64,000 nt of DNA from assembly GCA_964561785.1 (NCBI GenBank), contig CAZLRF010000006.1, forward strand, positions 1-64,000, in the 5' to 3' direction. The stretch is from DATBSL01 sp964561785. GTDB taxonomy: Bacteria; Acidobacteriota; Vicinamibacteria; Fen-336. Positions 42,110 through 52,111 of this stretch are shown here, piece by piece (positions within the stretch are counted from its first letter, which is position 1; each line of letters begins with the position of its first letter). Made by a program: the position numbers and the translations under genes. The notes beneath the pieces are model-generated. The model did no database searches. It saw nothing but the letters and a program-made list of their open reading frames with translations, and had not been told where the DNA came from.

Positions 42110-43093
42110 CTATCTCGGGCGGTCGGGATGCCGGCCGGCCGACTCGAGGTCGGCCTCGACCATCAGCTTGGCCAGGCCCTTGAAGGTCACCTTCGGCTCC
42201 CACCCGAGCACGGCGCGAGCCCGCGACGGGTCGCCGAGCAGCAGGTCCACCTCGGCGGGGCGGAAGTACTTCGGGTCGACCTTGACGAAGTCCCTCCAGT
42301 CGAGCCCCACCGCGCCGAAGGCCTCCTCGCAGAACTCCCGGACCGAGTGCGTCTCTCCGGTGGCCACGACGTAGTCGCCGGGCTGGTCCTGCTGGAGCAT
42401 CCGCCACATGGCGTCGACGTAGTCCCTCGCGTAGCCCCAGTCGCGCTTCGCGTCGAGGTTCCCGAGGCGCAGCTCCTTCGCCCGGCCCTGCTTGATCGCG
42501 GCGACCCCCATCGTGATCTTCCGGGTCACGAAGTTCTCCCCACGCCGCGGCGACTCGTGGTTGAAGAGGATGCCGTTCGACACGTGCATCCCGTAGCTCT
42601 CCCGGTAGTTCACCGCCATCCAGTGGCCGTAGCACTTGGACACCGCGTAAGGGGAGCGGGGGTAGAAGGGCGTCTTCTCGGTCTGGGGGGTTTCCCGTAC
42701 GAGGCCGTACATCTCCGAGCTGCCCGCCTGGTAGACCCGGGTGCGGAGGCCGAGGTCGCGCACCGCGTCGAGCACCCGCAGGACCCCGAGCGCGGTCACG
42801 TCCGTCGTGTACTCGGGCATCTCGAAGGAGACCTTGACGTGGCTCTGCGCCGCGAGGTTGTACACCTCGTCGGGCTCGAGCGCCTCGAGCGCCCGGACGA
42901 GGCTGTTCTGGTCCACGAGGTCCCCGTAGTGCAGGACCAGGCGGTCGCGGACGTGGTCGATCCGCCACGTGTTGAACGAGCTGCTCCGGCGCACGAGGCC
43001 GTGGACCTCGTAGCCCTTCTCGAGCAGCAGCTCGGCGAGATAGCTCCCGTCCTGTCCCGTGATGCCGGTGATGAGCGCCTTCTTCGCCGCCAC
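42110..43093 (-). CDS. gmd: GDP-mannose 4,6-dehydratase
   Basis: 327 residues. SDR family: ALITGITGQDGSYLAELLLE, RRSSSFNTWRIDHV, NLAAQSHVKVSFEMPEYT, catalytic YxxxK in RSPYAVSKCYGHWMAVNYRE, and NHESPRRGENFVTRKIT. It converts GDP-mannose to GDP-4-keto-6-deoxymannose, precursor of GDP-fucose, rhamnose or perosamine for surface polysaccharide. GTG start is supported by GAGGAGG eight bases upstream. It has a full sigma-70 promoter and, unlike most genes here, a real leader. No other sugar-nucleotide gene is beside it. Confidence 0.95.
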   Translation of the reverse strand: MAAKKALITGITGQDGSYLAELLLEKGYEVHGLVRRSSSFNTWRIDHVRDRLVLHYGDLVDQNSLVRALEALEPDEVYNLAAQSHVKVSFEMPEYTTDVTALGVLRVLDAVRDLGLRTRVYQAGSSEMYGLVRETPQTEKTPFYPRSPYAVSKCYGHWMAVNYRESYGMHVSNGILFNHESPRRGENFVTRKITMGVAAIKQGRAKELRLGNLDAKRDWGYARDYVDAMWRMLQQDQPGDYVVATGETHSVREFCEEAFGAVGLDWRDFVKVDPKYFRPAEVDLLLGDPSRARAVLGWEPKVTFKGLAKLMVEADLESAGRHPDRPR

Positions 43094-43117
43094 GTTCGGC
43101 CTCCTCGCAAAGCTGCG

Positions 43118-43147
43118 AGTCTACGACGCACCTCCGACCCGGGTCAA
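43118..43147 (-). promoter_or_regulatory. Sigma-70 type promoter of gmd
   Basis: TTGACC (43147-43142) and TAGACT (43123-43118) on the minus strand are separated by 18 bases. The predicted start is near 43111, with a leader of about 18 bases that contains GAGGAGG. Confidence 0.65.
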
Positions 43148-43290
43148 AGAGGGAGGGAGAACGAAGAACGCGGAGAAAGGGGAACAGGAAAGGGGGATCG
43201 ACTTCCCGGCCGGGGCCTCGGTTCCCGCGTGGTCCGCCGAGGGCCGGCGCCGGGCTCCCTCCAAACCCCGCGCCCACCCCCGCGACACCG

Positions 43291-43320
43291 CTCGGAACAC
43301 GCTGCAGCGTCACGGCCGAG
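43291..43320. repeat. Inverted repeat upstream of gmd
   Basis: ACGCTGCAGCGT (43299-43310) is a perfect 12-base palindrome, flanked by CTCGG (43291-43295) and CCGAG (43316-43320), which also pair. It could be a regulator-binding site or a structured RNA element; no direct evidence for either. Confidence 0.4.
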
Positions 43321-43486
43321 GAGTCAATCCCCCTCTTCGCCTCACTCCTAAAGCACGATTGGGGCCAATGTCCCCCTGCTCGACGAAGCCTCTCGGCTGC
43401 AGTCTCTTGCCGGGATCCTGGAGCTGGGTCTCATGCTTCTCCGGATCGGTCGTGCAACGCCCCATTATCCGATTCGCAACGTGGCG

Positions 43487-44869
43487 TCAGCGTCTTCTGG
43501 CCGACGTCCCGATCCCGAGCTGCTTCATCTTCCGGTACAGGTTCGTCCTCTCGATCCCCAGCTCCCGCGCGGTCTGGCCGAGGTTGCCGCGGTTCGCAGA
43601 CAGCCGCTCGAGGATGTACTGGCGCTCGAACCGGGACCGCGCGACCCGCAGGGCGAGCGGCGCCCCGTCGTCGCCTCCCGCCGGCGCGGTCATGTGCAGC
43701 GCCTCCATCACGTCGCGGTGGGTCACCGCCTCGCGGGCCACGATGACCGCGAGCCGCTCCATCAGGTTGCGCAGCTCGCGGACGTTGCCCCGCCACGGGA
43801 GCTGGGAGAGGAACTCCACCGCCCGCGGCGCGAGGCGCTTCGGCTTGAAGCCGTTCTCGACGCTGGCGAGGCGCAGGTAGTGCTCGGCGAGCAGCGGCAC
43901 GTCCTCGCGGCGGGCCCGCAGCGGAGGCAGGGCGATGTTGACCACGTTGAGGCGGTCGTAGAGGTCGTCGCGGAAGCGGCCCTTCTCGATCTCCTCGAGG
44001 AGGTTCTTGCTCGTCGCGGCGAGGATCCGCACGTCGACCGCGCGGCTGCGCGAGCTGCCGACCGGCGTGACCTCGCCCTCCTGCAGCACCCGCAGGAGCT
44101 TGGCCTGCATCACGAGGCTCATGTCCCCGATCTCGTCCAGGAAGAGCGTGCCCCCGTCGGCCGACTCGAACGTGCCCCGGCGGTCGGAGACGGCGCCGGT
44201 GAAGGCGCCCTTCACGTGGCCGAACATCTCGCTCTCGATGAGGTCCGCCGGAACGGCCGCGCAGTTCATCTGGACGAACGGGCGGTCCCTCCGCGGCGAG
44301 AGGGCGTGGATGGCTCGGGCCACGAGCTCCTTGCCCGTCCCCCGCTCCCCGGAGATGAGCACCCTGGCTCGAGCGGGGGCCACCATGTCCACCAGCTGGT
44401 AGACCCTCTGCATCGCCTCGGAGCGCCCGACCATGCCGTAGCGCGCGCCTCCCGGCTCCTTGCCCTCCTCGGCCGCCCGGCCCTCGCGGCTCGCGGCCGG
44501 GGCGAGGACCCGGTCGAGGACGCCGTAGAGCCGCTCCCTCGCCAGGGGCTTCTCGAGGTACTCCGCCGCCCCGAGGTGCATCGCCTCCACGGCGTCCGGC
44601 ACGCTCCCGTAGCCGGAAACGACGACGACCGGCGTCACCGGCGAGCGCCTCTGCAGCTCGCGCAGGACGTCGAGGCCGGTTCCGTCCGGTAGCCGGAGAT
44701 CGAGGAGCACCGCGGCTGGCCGCCGCTCGCCGAACGCCCTCAGGCCCTCGCCGACCGATGCCGCCCCCAGGGCCTGGTAGCCGCGGGCGGTCAGCATGTC
44801 GAGGCACGCGCGGCGCAGATCGCGGTCGTCCTCGATGACGAGGATGAAGGGACGCTCGGCGTCGACCAT
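43487..44869 (-). CDS. NtrC-family sigma-54-dependent response regulator
   Basis: 460 residues. Receiver domain with phospho-acceptor Asp57 in VLLDLRLPDG and Lys in YLEKPLA. AAA+ domain with Walker A GERGTGKE (174-181), sigma-54 contact loop GAFTGA (221-226), Walker B TLFLDE and LPWRGNVRELRNLME. C-terminal Fis-type helix-turn-helix GNLGQTARELGIERTNLYRK. It would activate RpoN promoters; rpoN is at 10850-12280. No histidine kinase is adjacent, so the partner is unknown. ATG start 13 bases from the -10 hexamer TAGCAT. Divergent from a lipoprotein gene. Confidence 0.95.
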   Translation of the reverse strand: MVDAERPFILVIEDDRDLRRACLDMLTARGYQALGAASVGEGLRAFGERRPAAVLLDLRLPDGTGLDVLRELQRRSPVTPVVVVSGYGSVPDAVEAMHLGAAEYLEKPLARERLYGVLDRVLAPAASREGRAAEEGKEPGGARYGMVGRSEAMQRVYQLVDMVAPARARVLISGERGTGKELVARAIHALSPRRDRPFVQMNCAAVPADLIESEMFGHVKGAFTGAVSDRRGTFESADGGTLFLDEIGDMSLVMQAKLLRVLQEGEVTPVGSSRSRAVDVRILAATSKNLLEEIEKGRFRDDLYDRLNVVNIALPPLRARREDVPLLAEHYLRLASVENGFKPKRLAPRAVEFLSQLPWRGNVRELRNLMERLAVIVAREAVTHRDVMEALHMTAPAGGDDGAPLALRVARSRFERQYILERLSANRGNLGQTARELGIERTNLYRKMKQLGIGTSARRR

Positions 44870-44882
44870 TGAGGGCTCGGGG

Positions 44883-44892
44883 ATGCTATCAT
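44883..44892. promoter_or_regulatory. Overlapping divergent -10 elements of the NtrC-type gene and a lipoprotein gene
   Basis: TAGCAT on the minus strand (44888-44883, with TGA before it) and TATCAT on the plus strand (44887-44892, preceded by TGC) share two base pairs and form a near-palindrome. Start codons are 13 and 7 bases beyond. Confidence 0.55.
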
Positions 44893-44899
44893 CCGGGCG

Positions 44900-45400
44900 A
44901 TGCAGCGGCAACACCGCGGCGGCGGTTGGCCCTGGTCGGTCGTCGCTCTCGCGCTCCTCCTGGCCGGCGCCGGATGCGACTTCCAGCCCGACCCGCCAGC
45001 CGGCCCCGAGCCGCTCGCCCCCGGTCGCTTCGCCGACGTCACCGTGGAGTACCGCCAGCCCAACGGATGCCAGAACGCCCCCTCGGCGTGCGACAACCTG
45101 GTGGTCTTCTTCGGGAGCTGGATGCGGCCCGGCCAGGAGATCTACCTCGCCTCCGACCCCGGCTCCCGCGTGTGGACCGGGATCGCGAGGGGCGTGCCCG
45201 TCAACTGGCCACCCTCCGACGCCCCCCACCTCGTCCGCGTCTTCGACCCCTACGTCGTCGACACGCCTACCGGCGGGGTCACGGCCGCGCGGCTCGTCGT
45301 GGGCGGTCAGGCGCTCAACCAGTACGACTCGCCAGGGACCCCCCAGGAGAGCGCGCTCGTCTACGTCGACGACAACGGGGTTGGACGCAACCCTCTCTGA
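44900..45400 (+). CDS. Hypothetical lipoprotein, 166 residues
   Basis: Signal peptide with lipobox LAGAGC (WSVVALALLLAGAGCDFQP), Cys near residue 26. The mature part is probably beta-rich: FADVTVEYRQPNGCQNAPSA, NLVVFFGSWMRPGQEIYLAS, VRVFDPYVVDTPTGGVTAAR. Two further Cys (in NGCQNAPSACDN) may form a disulfide. I do not recognise the family. The ATG lies seven bases beyond TATCAT, predicting a leaderless mRNA. Shares its promoter region with the NtrC-type regulator and may be its target or simply a neighbour. Confidence 0.75.
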   Translation: MQRQHRGGGWPWSVVALALLLAGAGCDFQPDPPAGPEPLAPGRFADVTVEYRQPNGCQNAPSACDNLVVFFGSWMRPGQEIYLASDPGSRVWTGIARGVPVNWPPSDAPHLVRVFDPYVVDTPTGGVTAARLVVGGQALNQYDSPGTPQESALVYVDDNGVGRNPL

Positions 45401-45406
45401 AGCGCC

Positions 45407-46300
45407 TCAGCGCCCCCGGATGTCCCGAAGGTGGGCCTCGAGCTCCCGCAGGCGGGCCGCCTCGGGAGACGAGGGCACGACGGCGTGCTTGCGCGCCTCC
45501 CGCAGGCGTGCCTCGGCCGCGGCGTACTGCTGCTGGCCCAGCAGCGACCGGGCGGCATCGAGGTGGATGGCCGCCATCCGCAGGCGCGTGGCGGTGTCGT
45601 CGGGGCGCCAGATGAGCGCCTGCGCGTAGCGCGCGAGCGCCCGCTCCGGGTCGCCCCCGGGGCCGGCGAGGAAGTCGCCGTGGCGGACGAGCACGCTCGG
45701 GTCTTCGCGCCGCCGCCTCGCCAGCTCCTCGAACGCCGCATCCGCCTCCCTCGCCCGTCCGGCCGCGGTCGCGAAGCGGATGAGACCCTCCACCGCCTCG
45801 GTGCCCTCGAGGTCGGACGCCACGGCGTCCGCGTACGCCCGCAGGACCCGCTCGATGCTCGCCTCGGCGCCGCCCGGAACCCCGGCCCCGCTCCGACCGC
45901 TCCCGGCGAGGGCGAGCGCATGCGGGGCGAGAAGCTCGGCCGTCGCGAGGTGCGCCGCCGCGTGGTCGGGCCTGAGGGCCACCGCACGCGCGAAGAAGGC
46001 GATTGCCCGCTCTTCCTCGGGCTTGAGCAGGGCCGCCGCCGGCTGCCCCGAGCCGGGGAGAGGCGTCGGAACCGGGGCGCTCGCCGCCTTGCCCGCCCAC
46101 GCCCGCCCGAGCAGATAGAGCGCTTCCGCGTCGGACGCCTCCCCGAGAGCGGCGATCGCCTCGTCGAAGCGGCCGCCCTCCACGAGCCCGCGAGCCCCGC
46201 CGAAGGCATCTGCTCCCGCCCCCGGCCCGGCTGTCTTCTCCCCCTGGCACGCCGTCAGGGCGAGGGCCGCCGCCAGGACGCAGCCGCGGGCGAGTGGCAT
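45407..46300 (-). CDS. TPR-like lipoprotein
   Basis: 297 residues. Signal with lipobox ALTAC (LAAALALTACQGEK). Helical repeats with TPR spacing: GRFDEAIAALGEASDAEALY, AIAFFARAVALRPDHAAAHL, ADAAFEELARRRREDPSVLV, ALARYAQALIWRPDDTATRL and AEARLREARKHAV. It is likely a periplasmic-side scaffold; no partner is evident. ATG start eight bases beyond TGCTATCAT. It ends six bases from the convergent lipoprotein gene and precedes nothing else in an operon. Confidence 0.82.
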   Translation of the reverse strand: MPLARGCVLAAALALTACQGEKTAGPGAGADAFGGARGLVEGGRFDEAIAALGEASDAEALYLLGRAWAGKAASAPVPTPLPGSGQPAAALLKPEEERAIAFFARAVALRPDHAAAHLATAELLAPHALALAGSGRSGAGVPGGAEASIERVLRAYADAVASDLEGTEAVEGLIRFATAAGRAREADAAFEELARRRREDPSVLVRHGDFLAGPGGDPERALARYAQALIWRPDDTATRLRMAAIHLDAARSLLGQQQYAAAEARLREARKHAVVPSSPEAARLRELEAHLRDIRGR

Positions 46301-46308
46301 ATGGGCCT

Positions 46309-46314
46309 ATGATA
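46309..46314 (-). promoter_or_regulatory. Putative extended -10 element of the TPR lipoprotein gene
   Basis: TGCTATCAT on the minus strand, eight bases before the ATG; no room for a leader. Confidence 0.5.
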
Positions 46315-46325
46315 GCAGACGCCCC

Positions 46326-49067
<2,742 letters not shown>

Positions 49068-49078
49068 GGCAGCCCACG

Positions 49079-49084
49079 ATCGTA
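49079..49084 (-). promoter_or_regulatory. Putative extended -10 element of uvrA
   Basis: TGCTACGAT on the minus strand (hexamer 49084-49079), 11 bases before ATG 49067. No LexA-like box was noticed. Confidence 0.45.
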
Positions 49085-49119
49085 GCACGCCTTCCCGCGC
49101 CGACCCGGGCGCGGGCGCC

Positions 49120-50838
49120 CTACGGCCGCGAGGCTGAGCCGCCCGCCGCGGCGTCCGCCAGCCGCCGCTCGCGCTCGCGCTCGGCGACGTAGGCCCGCGG
49201 GTCGCGCAGGAGCTGCTCCGCCCGGGGGATGAGCTCGAGGGCCTTGCGCACCTGCGGGTCCCAGGCGGCGGTGCGGCGTCGCGCCTCCCCCTCGCCGAAC
49301 ACCTGCAGCACGACCTCCTCCTCGATCCGCCGGGCGAGCTCGTCGCGGTGCTCGGCGAGCTCCGCCTCGCTGTAGCGGATCTTCCGCTCGTCGAGGTGGG
49401 CGCGGAAGTCCACGAGGACGGCGTCGTCCACGCGGAACGCGGGGGTGATCTTCTTCACCCGCGCCGGCGCGGGCGCGGTGCGGCTGCCGGTGCCGGCGAT
49501 CGATCCGCTCTCCTGCCCGCTCGCCGCCTCGAAGCCGCGCGCGAAGCTCGTCAGGGCCTGGCGAGCGACGAGGCGCGAGACGAACTTCGAGGGCGCCTCC
49601 GGCTCGACGCAGTAGTCGGGGGTGATGCCGTCTCCGCCGAAGACCCGGCGTCCCGAGTCGGTCAGCTTCATCTCGGATCGGCCCTGGTCGCACGCCTTGC
49701 GGTCGCGCGGGGCGTAGTACTCCTCGAGCGGCGAGCCCGAGTAGTCCCGCTGGATCGAGCGGCCGGACGGCGTGTAGTAGCGGGCCGTGGTGAGGGCGAG
49801 GGCGTAGCCGCGCACGTTGCGCAGGGGCATGATCGTCTGGACGAGCCCCTTCCCGAACGTGGTCTCCCCCACGATCAGGGCCCGGTCGTGGTCCTGCAGG
49901 GCCCCCGCCACGATCTCGCTCGCGCTCGCGCTGTGCCGGGACGTGAGCACGACCAGGGGGACGGAGGACCAGGCGCTCTCCTCCTCGGTGATGTAGTTGG
50001 ACTCGTCGCGCCGCGACCGCCCGCGGGTGAACACGACGAGCTGCCCTTTCTTGAGGAACAGGTTCGAGACCGCGAAGGCCTGGTCCAGCAGCCCGCCGGG
50101 GTTGTCCCGGATGTCGAGGATGAACGCCGTCGCCCCCTGGCGCTTGAGATCGGCGAGCGCCCGCTCGAGCTCGCGCTCGCAGCCCTCGCCGTCACCGGGC
50201 CGGCAGGCCGTCACCTCGTTGAAGTCCTGCAGCCGGATGAACCCGACCTTCGGCGCGACCATGAATGCGTACGGGACCGCGTGGAGGGGGATCGCGTCGC
50301 GGATGACCGTGAACTCGAGGGGCTGGTCGTAGCCCTGGCGGACGATGGTCACTCGGACGGGGGTCCCCTTGGGCCCGCGCAGCCGCTTGACCGCGTCGTC
50401 GATGCCCATTCCTCGCGCGTCCTCGTCCTCGATCCGGCTGATGACGTCCCCGGCGCGGATGCCGAGCCGGAACGCGGGCGTCCCCTCGAACGGCGACACG
50501 ACGGTGATGTTGCCGTCGATCGACTGGACGGTGATTCCGAGGCCGTAGTACTGGCCCTTCTGGCGCTCCTGCATCGTCTGGTAGTCGCGCTGCTCGAAGA
50601 AGTTCGAGTGCGGGTCGAGCGTCCGCAGCATCTCCCGGATGGAGCTCGAGACCAGGCGGTCGCTCGGCACCTCCTCGACGTACTCCCGCTCGACCGCGGC
50701 CATCATCGCGGTGTACAGGCGCAGCTGCTCGCTGAGGCGTCCGCCCCCGGCGAGCGCGCGCCCTCCGAGGAGCCCGCCCGCCAGGGTCGAGCCGAAGACG
50801 AGCCCGAGGGAGACCGCGCCGAGCCGCGTGAGCTTCAT
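49120..50838 (-). CDS. S41 family C-terminal processing peptidase (CtpA type)
   Basis: 572 residues. N-terminal signal or anchor (LGAVSLGLVFGSTLAGGLLG), a PDZ domain (YGLGITVQSIDGNITVVSPF to RGPKGTPVRVTIVR) and the S41 fold with FILDIRDNPGGLLDQAF, catalytic Ser in SRHSASASEIVAGALQD and Lys in VGETTFGKGLVQTI. It cleaves proteins near their C termini in the periplasm. A basic C-terminal extension of about 150 residues after VEPEAPSKFVSRLV is longer than in minimal CtpA. ATG is six bases from TGCTATGAT, so leaderless. Confidence 0.93.
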   Translation of the reverse strand: MKLTRLGAVSLGLVFGSTLAGGLLGGRALAGGGRLSEQLRLYTAMMAAVEREYVEEVPSDRLVSSSIREMLRTLDPHSNFFEQRDYQTMQERQKGQYYGLGITVQSIDGNITVVSPFEGTPAFRLGIRAGDVISRIEDEDARGMGIDDAVKRLRGPKGTPVRVTIVRQGYDQPLEFTVIRDAIPLHAVPYAFMVAPKVGFIRLQDFNEVTACRPGDGEGCERELERALADLKRQGATAFILDIRDNPGGLLDQAFAVSNLFLKKGQLVVFTRGRSRRDESNYITEEESAWSSVPLVVLTSRHSASASEIVAGALQDHDRALIVGETTFGKGLVQTIMPLRNVRGYALALTTARYYTPSGRSIQRDYSGSPLEEYYAPRDRKACDQGRSEMKLTDSGRRVFGGDGITPDYCVEPEAPSKFVSRLVARQALTSFARGFEAASGQESGSIAGTGSRTAPAPARVKKITPAFRVDDAVLVDFRAHLDERKIRYSEAELAEHRDELARRIEEEVVLQVFGEGEARRRTAAWDPQVRKALELIPRAEQLLRDPRAYVAERERERRLADAAAGGSASRP

Positions 50839-50844
50839 GTTTCC

Positions 50845-50850
50845 ATCATA
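50845..50850 (-). promoter_or_regulatory. Putative extended -10 element of the S41 peptidase gene
   Basis: TGCTATGAT on the minus strand, six bases before the ATG; transcription would begin at the start codon itself. Confidence 0.55.
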
Positions 50851-50914
50851 GCAGGCAGGGAGTCCGCGGGGGCGGACCCCGGCCTCTCGTGGCCGGCCTG
50901 GCCGGCCGCCACCT

Positions 50915-51610
50915 TCAGAAGCGGACGTGAAGGCCGACCGTGAAGGTCGCCCCGGACAGGTCGAGCCGGTTCACGAGCCCGGGCGCGTTCGGCGCGAAGT
51001 CGCCGCCCATGTCGTCCTCGGCCCACTGGTAGCGGCCCTCCGCTACGATCGCGAAGTCCCGGTTGATGTAGGCCCGGAAGCCGCCCAGCACGTGGACGCC
51101 GAAGGCGGTCCCGTCCGCGCGGAAGGCGTCGGCGATCACGGGCAGGGACGGGTCGTAGAAGTCGATGAAGTCGCCGTACTCCTCGTACTCCCAGAAGACC
51201 GCGTCCACTCCCCCTCCGACGAAGGGGACGAGCTTCGCTCTCTTGCTCGTCGGAAGGAAGCGGACGGAAACCCCGAGCGGCAGCATCTGCAGCCTCAGCG
51301 TCTGCTCGATCTCGGCCCCCGAGGGGCGCACGTAGTCGCGGTACGACGTGTCCACGGAGCGGGAGTAGCCGTCGAAGTGCACGGCAAGCTCCACGTTCCT
51401 CAGGACGACCTGGTTGTACTCGACGCCGCCGTACACACCGTAGAAGTCGCTCTTCTCGACGAGGTAGAGCTCCCGCACGTCCGTGAAGAGCGTCTCGCTG
51501 CCTCGCGGAAAGTACCCGCCAATGCGCAGGTCGAGGCCACCCGCCGCGGCGGTGCGGGCGCCTCCCCACAGCAGGGCCATCAGGGTCAGGCTCAGGGTCG
51601 CTCGTCGCAC
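50915..51610 (-). CDS. Outer-membrane beta-barrel protein
   Basis: 231 residues from GTG 51610, which is selected by AAGGAGA just upstream. Cleavable signal peptide (LSLTLMALLWGGARTAAAGG). The mature part shows alternating aromatic strands typical of small barrels: DLRIGGYFPRG, FYGVYGGVEYNQ, VELAVHFDGYSR, PFVGGGVDAVFWEYEEY, GVHVLGGFRAYINRDFAIVA, and it ends in the outer-membrane signature VGLHVRF with terminal Phe. Likely OmpA- or OmpW-like eight-stranded; function unknown. Confidence 0.85.
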   Translation of the reverse strand: MRRATLSLTLMALLWGGARTAAAGGLDLRIGGYFPRGSETLFTDVRELYLVEKSDFYGVYGGVEYNQVVLRNVELAVHFDGYSRSVDTSYRDYVRPSGAEIEQTLRLQMLPLGVSVRFLPTSKRAKLVPFVGGGVDAVFWEYEEYGDFIDFYDPSLPVIADAFRADGTAFGVHVLGGFRAYINRDFAIVAEGRYQWAEDDMGGDFAPNAPGLVNRLDLSGATFTVGLHVRF

Positions 51611-51638
51611 GGTTGTCTCCTTTGCTGCCCGCCGTTTA

Positions 51639-51655
51639 CCACCCCGCGAGGGTGG
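51639..51655 (-). repeat. Hairpin upstream of the outer-membrane barrel gene
   Basis: CCACCC and GGGTGG pair perfectly around a five-base loop, roughly 30 bases before the GTG. No T-run follows on either strand. It may be part of the mRNA leader. Confidence 0.45.
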
Positions 51656-51768
51656 CACGTCCCGGGCCCATCACTGCCTTAGCGAGACAGCAGGATAGGT
51701 GCCAGACTGACGGTCTCAGCGAAGTGATTGTCAGTCAGTGGTTTCCGGGTTCGACCGCCCGTCCCTCC

Positions 51769-51784
51769 GTCCTCTCGAGAGGAC
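51769..51784. repeat. Perfect 16-base palindrome downstream of tRNA-Cys
   Basis: GTCCTCTCGAGAGGAC reads the same on both strands. It lies 45 bases beyond the 3' end of tRNA-Cys, in a gap without genes (51611-51828). It could help end or process the tRNA transcript, or bind a dimeric protein. Confidence 0.5.
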
Positions 51785-51828
51785 ACAAGGCGGCGTCAGA
51801 CGGAAGCGGCTTCTTCGGAAAAGGAGGT

Positions 51829-51904
51829 TGGAGGCGGCGACCGGAGTCGAACCGGTGAATAGAGGTTTTGCAGACCTCCGCCTTAGCCACTTGGCTACGC
51901 CGCC
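51829..51904 (-). tRNA. tRNA-Cys (GCA)
   Basis: A full cloverleaf: acceptor GGCGGCG/CGCCGCC, D stem GCC/GGC, anticodon loop CTGCAAA with GCA between stems GAGGT and ACCTC, T stem ACCGG/CCGGT with TTCGACT. Discriminator is U, as required by CysRS, and CCA is encoded at 51831-51829. Confidence 0.96.
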
Positions 51905-51912
51905 CTGCGAGC

Positions 51913-51942
51913 ACTATACGGGACGCTGGCGCTGCAAATCAA
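51913..51942 (-). promoter_or_regulatory. Promoter of tRNA-Cys
   Basis: TTGATT (51942-51937) and TATAGT (51918-51913) on the minus strand, 18-base spacer. Start predicted near 51906, two bases before the tRNA. Confidence 0.65.
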
Positions 51943-51965
51943 GGTGCGGGCCCGCCCTGTCCCGC

Positions 51966-51994
51966 TTGACGAGAAGCGCCTTCGTGGTTATTTT
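51966..51994 (+). promoter_or_regulatory. Promoter of tRNA-Gly
   Basis: TTGACG (51966-51971) and TATTTT (51989-51994), spacer exactly 17 bases. Start predicted near 52001, about nine bases before the tRNA. Confidence 0.65.
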
Positions 51995-52009
51995 GGGACG
52001 TCGCTGAGG

Positions 52010-52084
52010 GCGGGAATAACTCAGTGGTAGAGTGCGACCTTGCCAAGGTCGAAGTCGCGGGTTCGAATCCCGTTTCCCGCTCCA
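52010..52084 (+). tRNA. tRNA-Gly (GCC)
   Basis: Full cloverleaf: acceptor GCGGGAA/TTCCCGC, anticodon loop with GCC inside CTTGCCAAG, T loop GTTCGAATC. Discriminator U and encoded CCA at 52082-52084. The convergent yraN gene ends 27 bases away. Confidence 0.96.
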
Positions 52085-52111
52085 TGACCTCCCCCTGACC
52101 CGGGCTCGTCG

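Larger units (their letters stand above)
43094..43486. other. 393-base intergenic region between gmd and the NtrC-type gene
   Basis: The only long non-coding gap. No supported ORF. It holds the gmd promoter (43118-43147), a purine-rich stretch at about 43144-43199 on the plus strand, G/C-rich palindromic sequence near 43201-43260 and an inverted repeat at 43291-43320. Composition from about 43330 to 43480 is less G+C-rich than the flanking genes. Confidence 0.6.

Noticed and set aside
43059..43880. Open frame on the plus strand across the gmd to NtrC-type gap
   Set aside because: It runs opposite both neighbouring genes, has no ribosome-binding site, no motif and no recognisable domain.
51829..52084. 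Integration site at the tRNA pair
   Set aside because: Neither tRNA 3' end is repeated in the window and the flanks are housekeeping genes.
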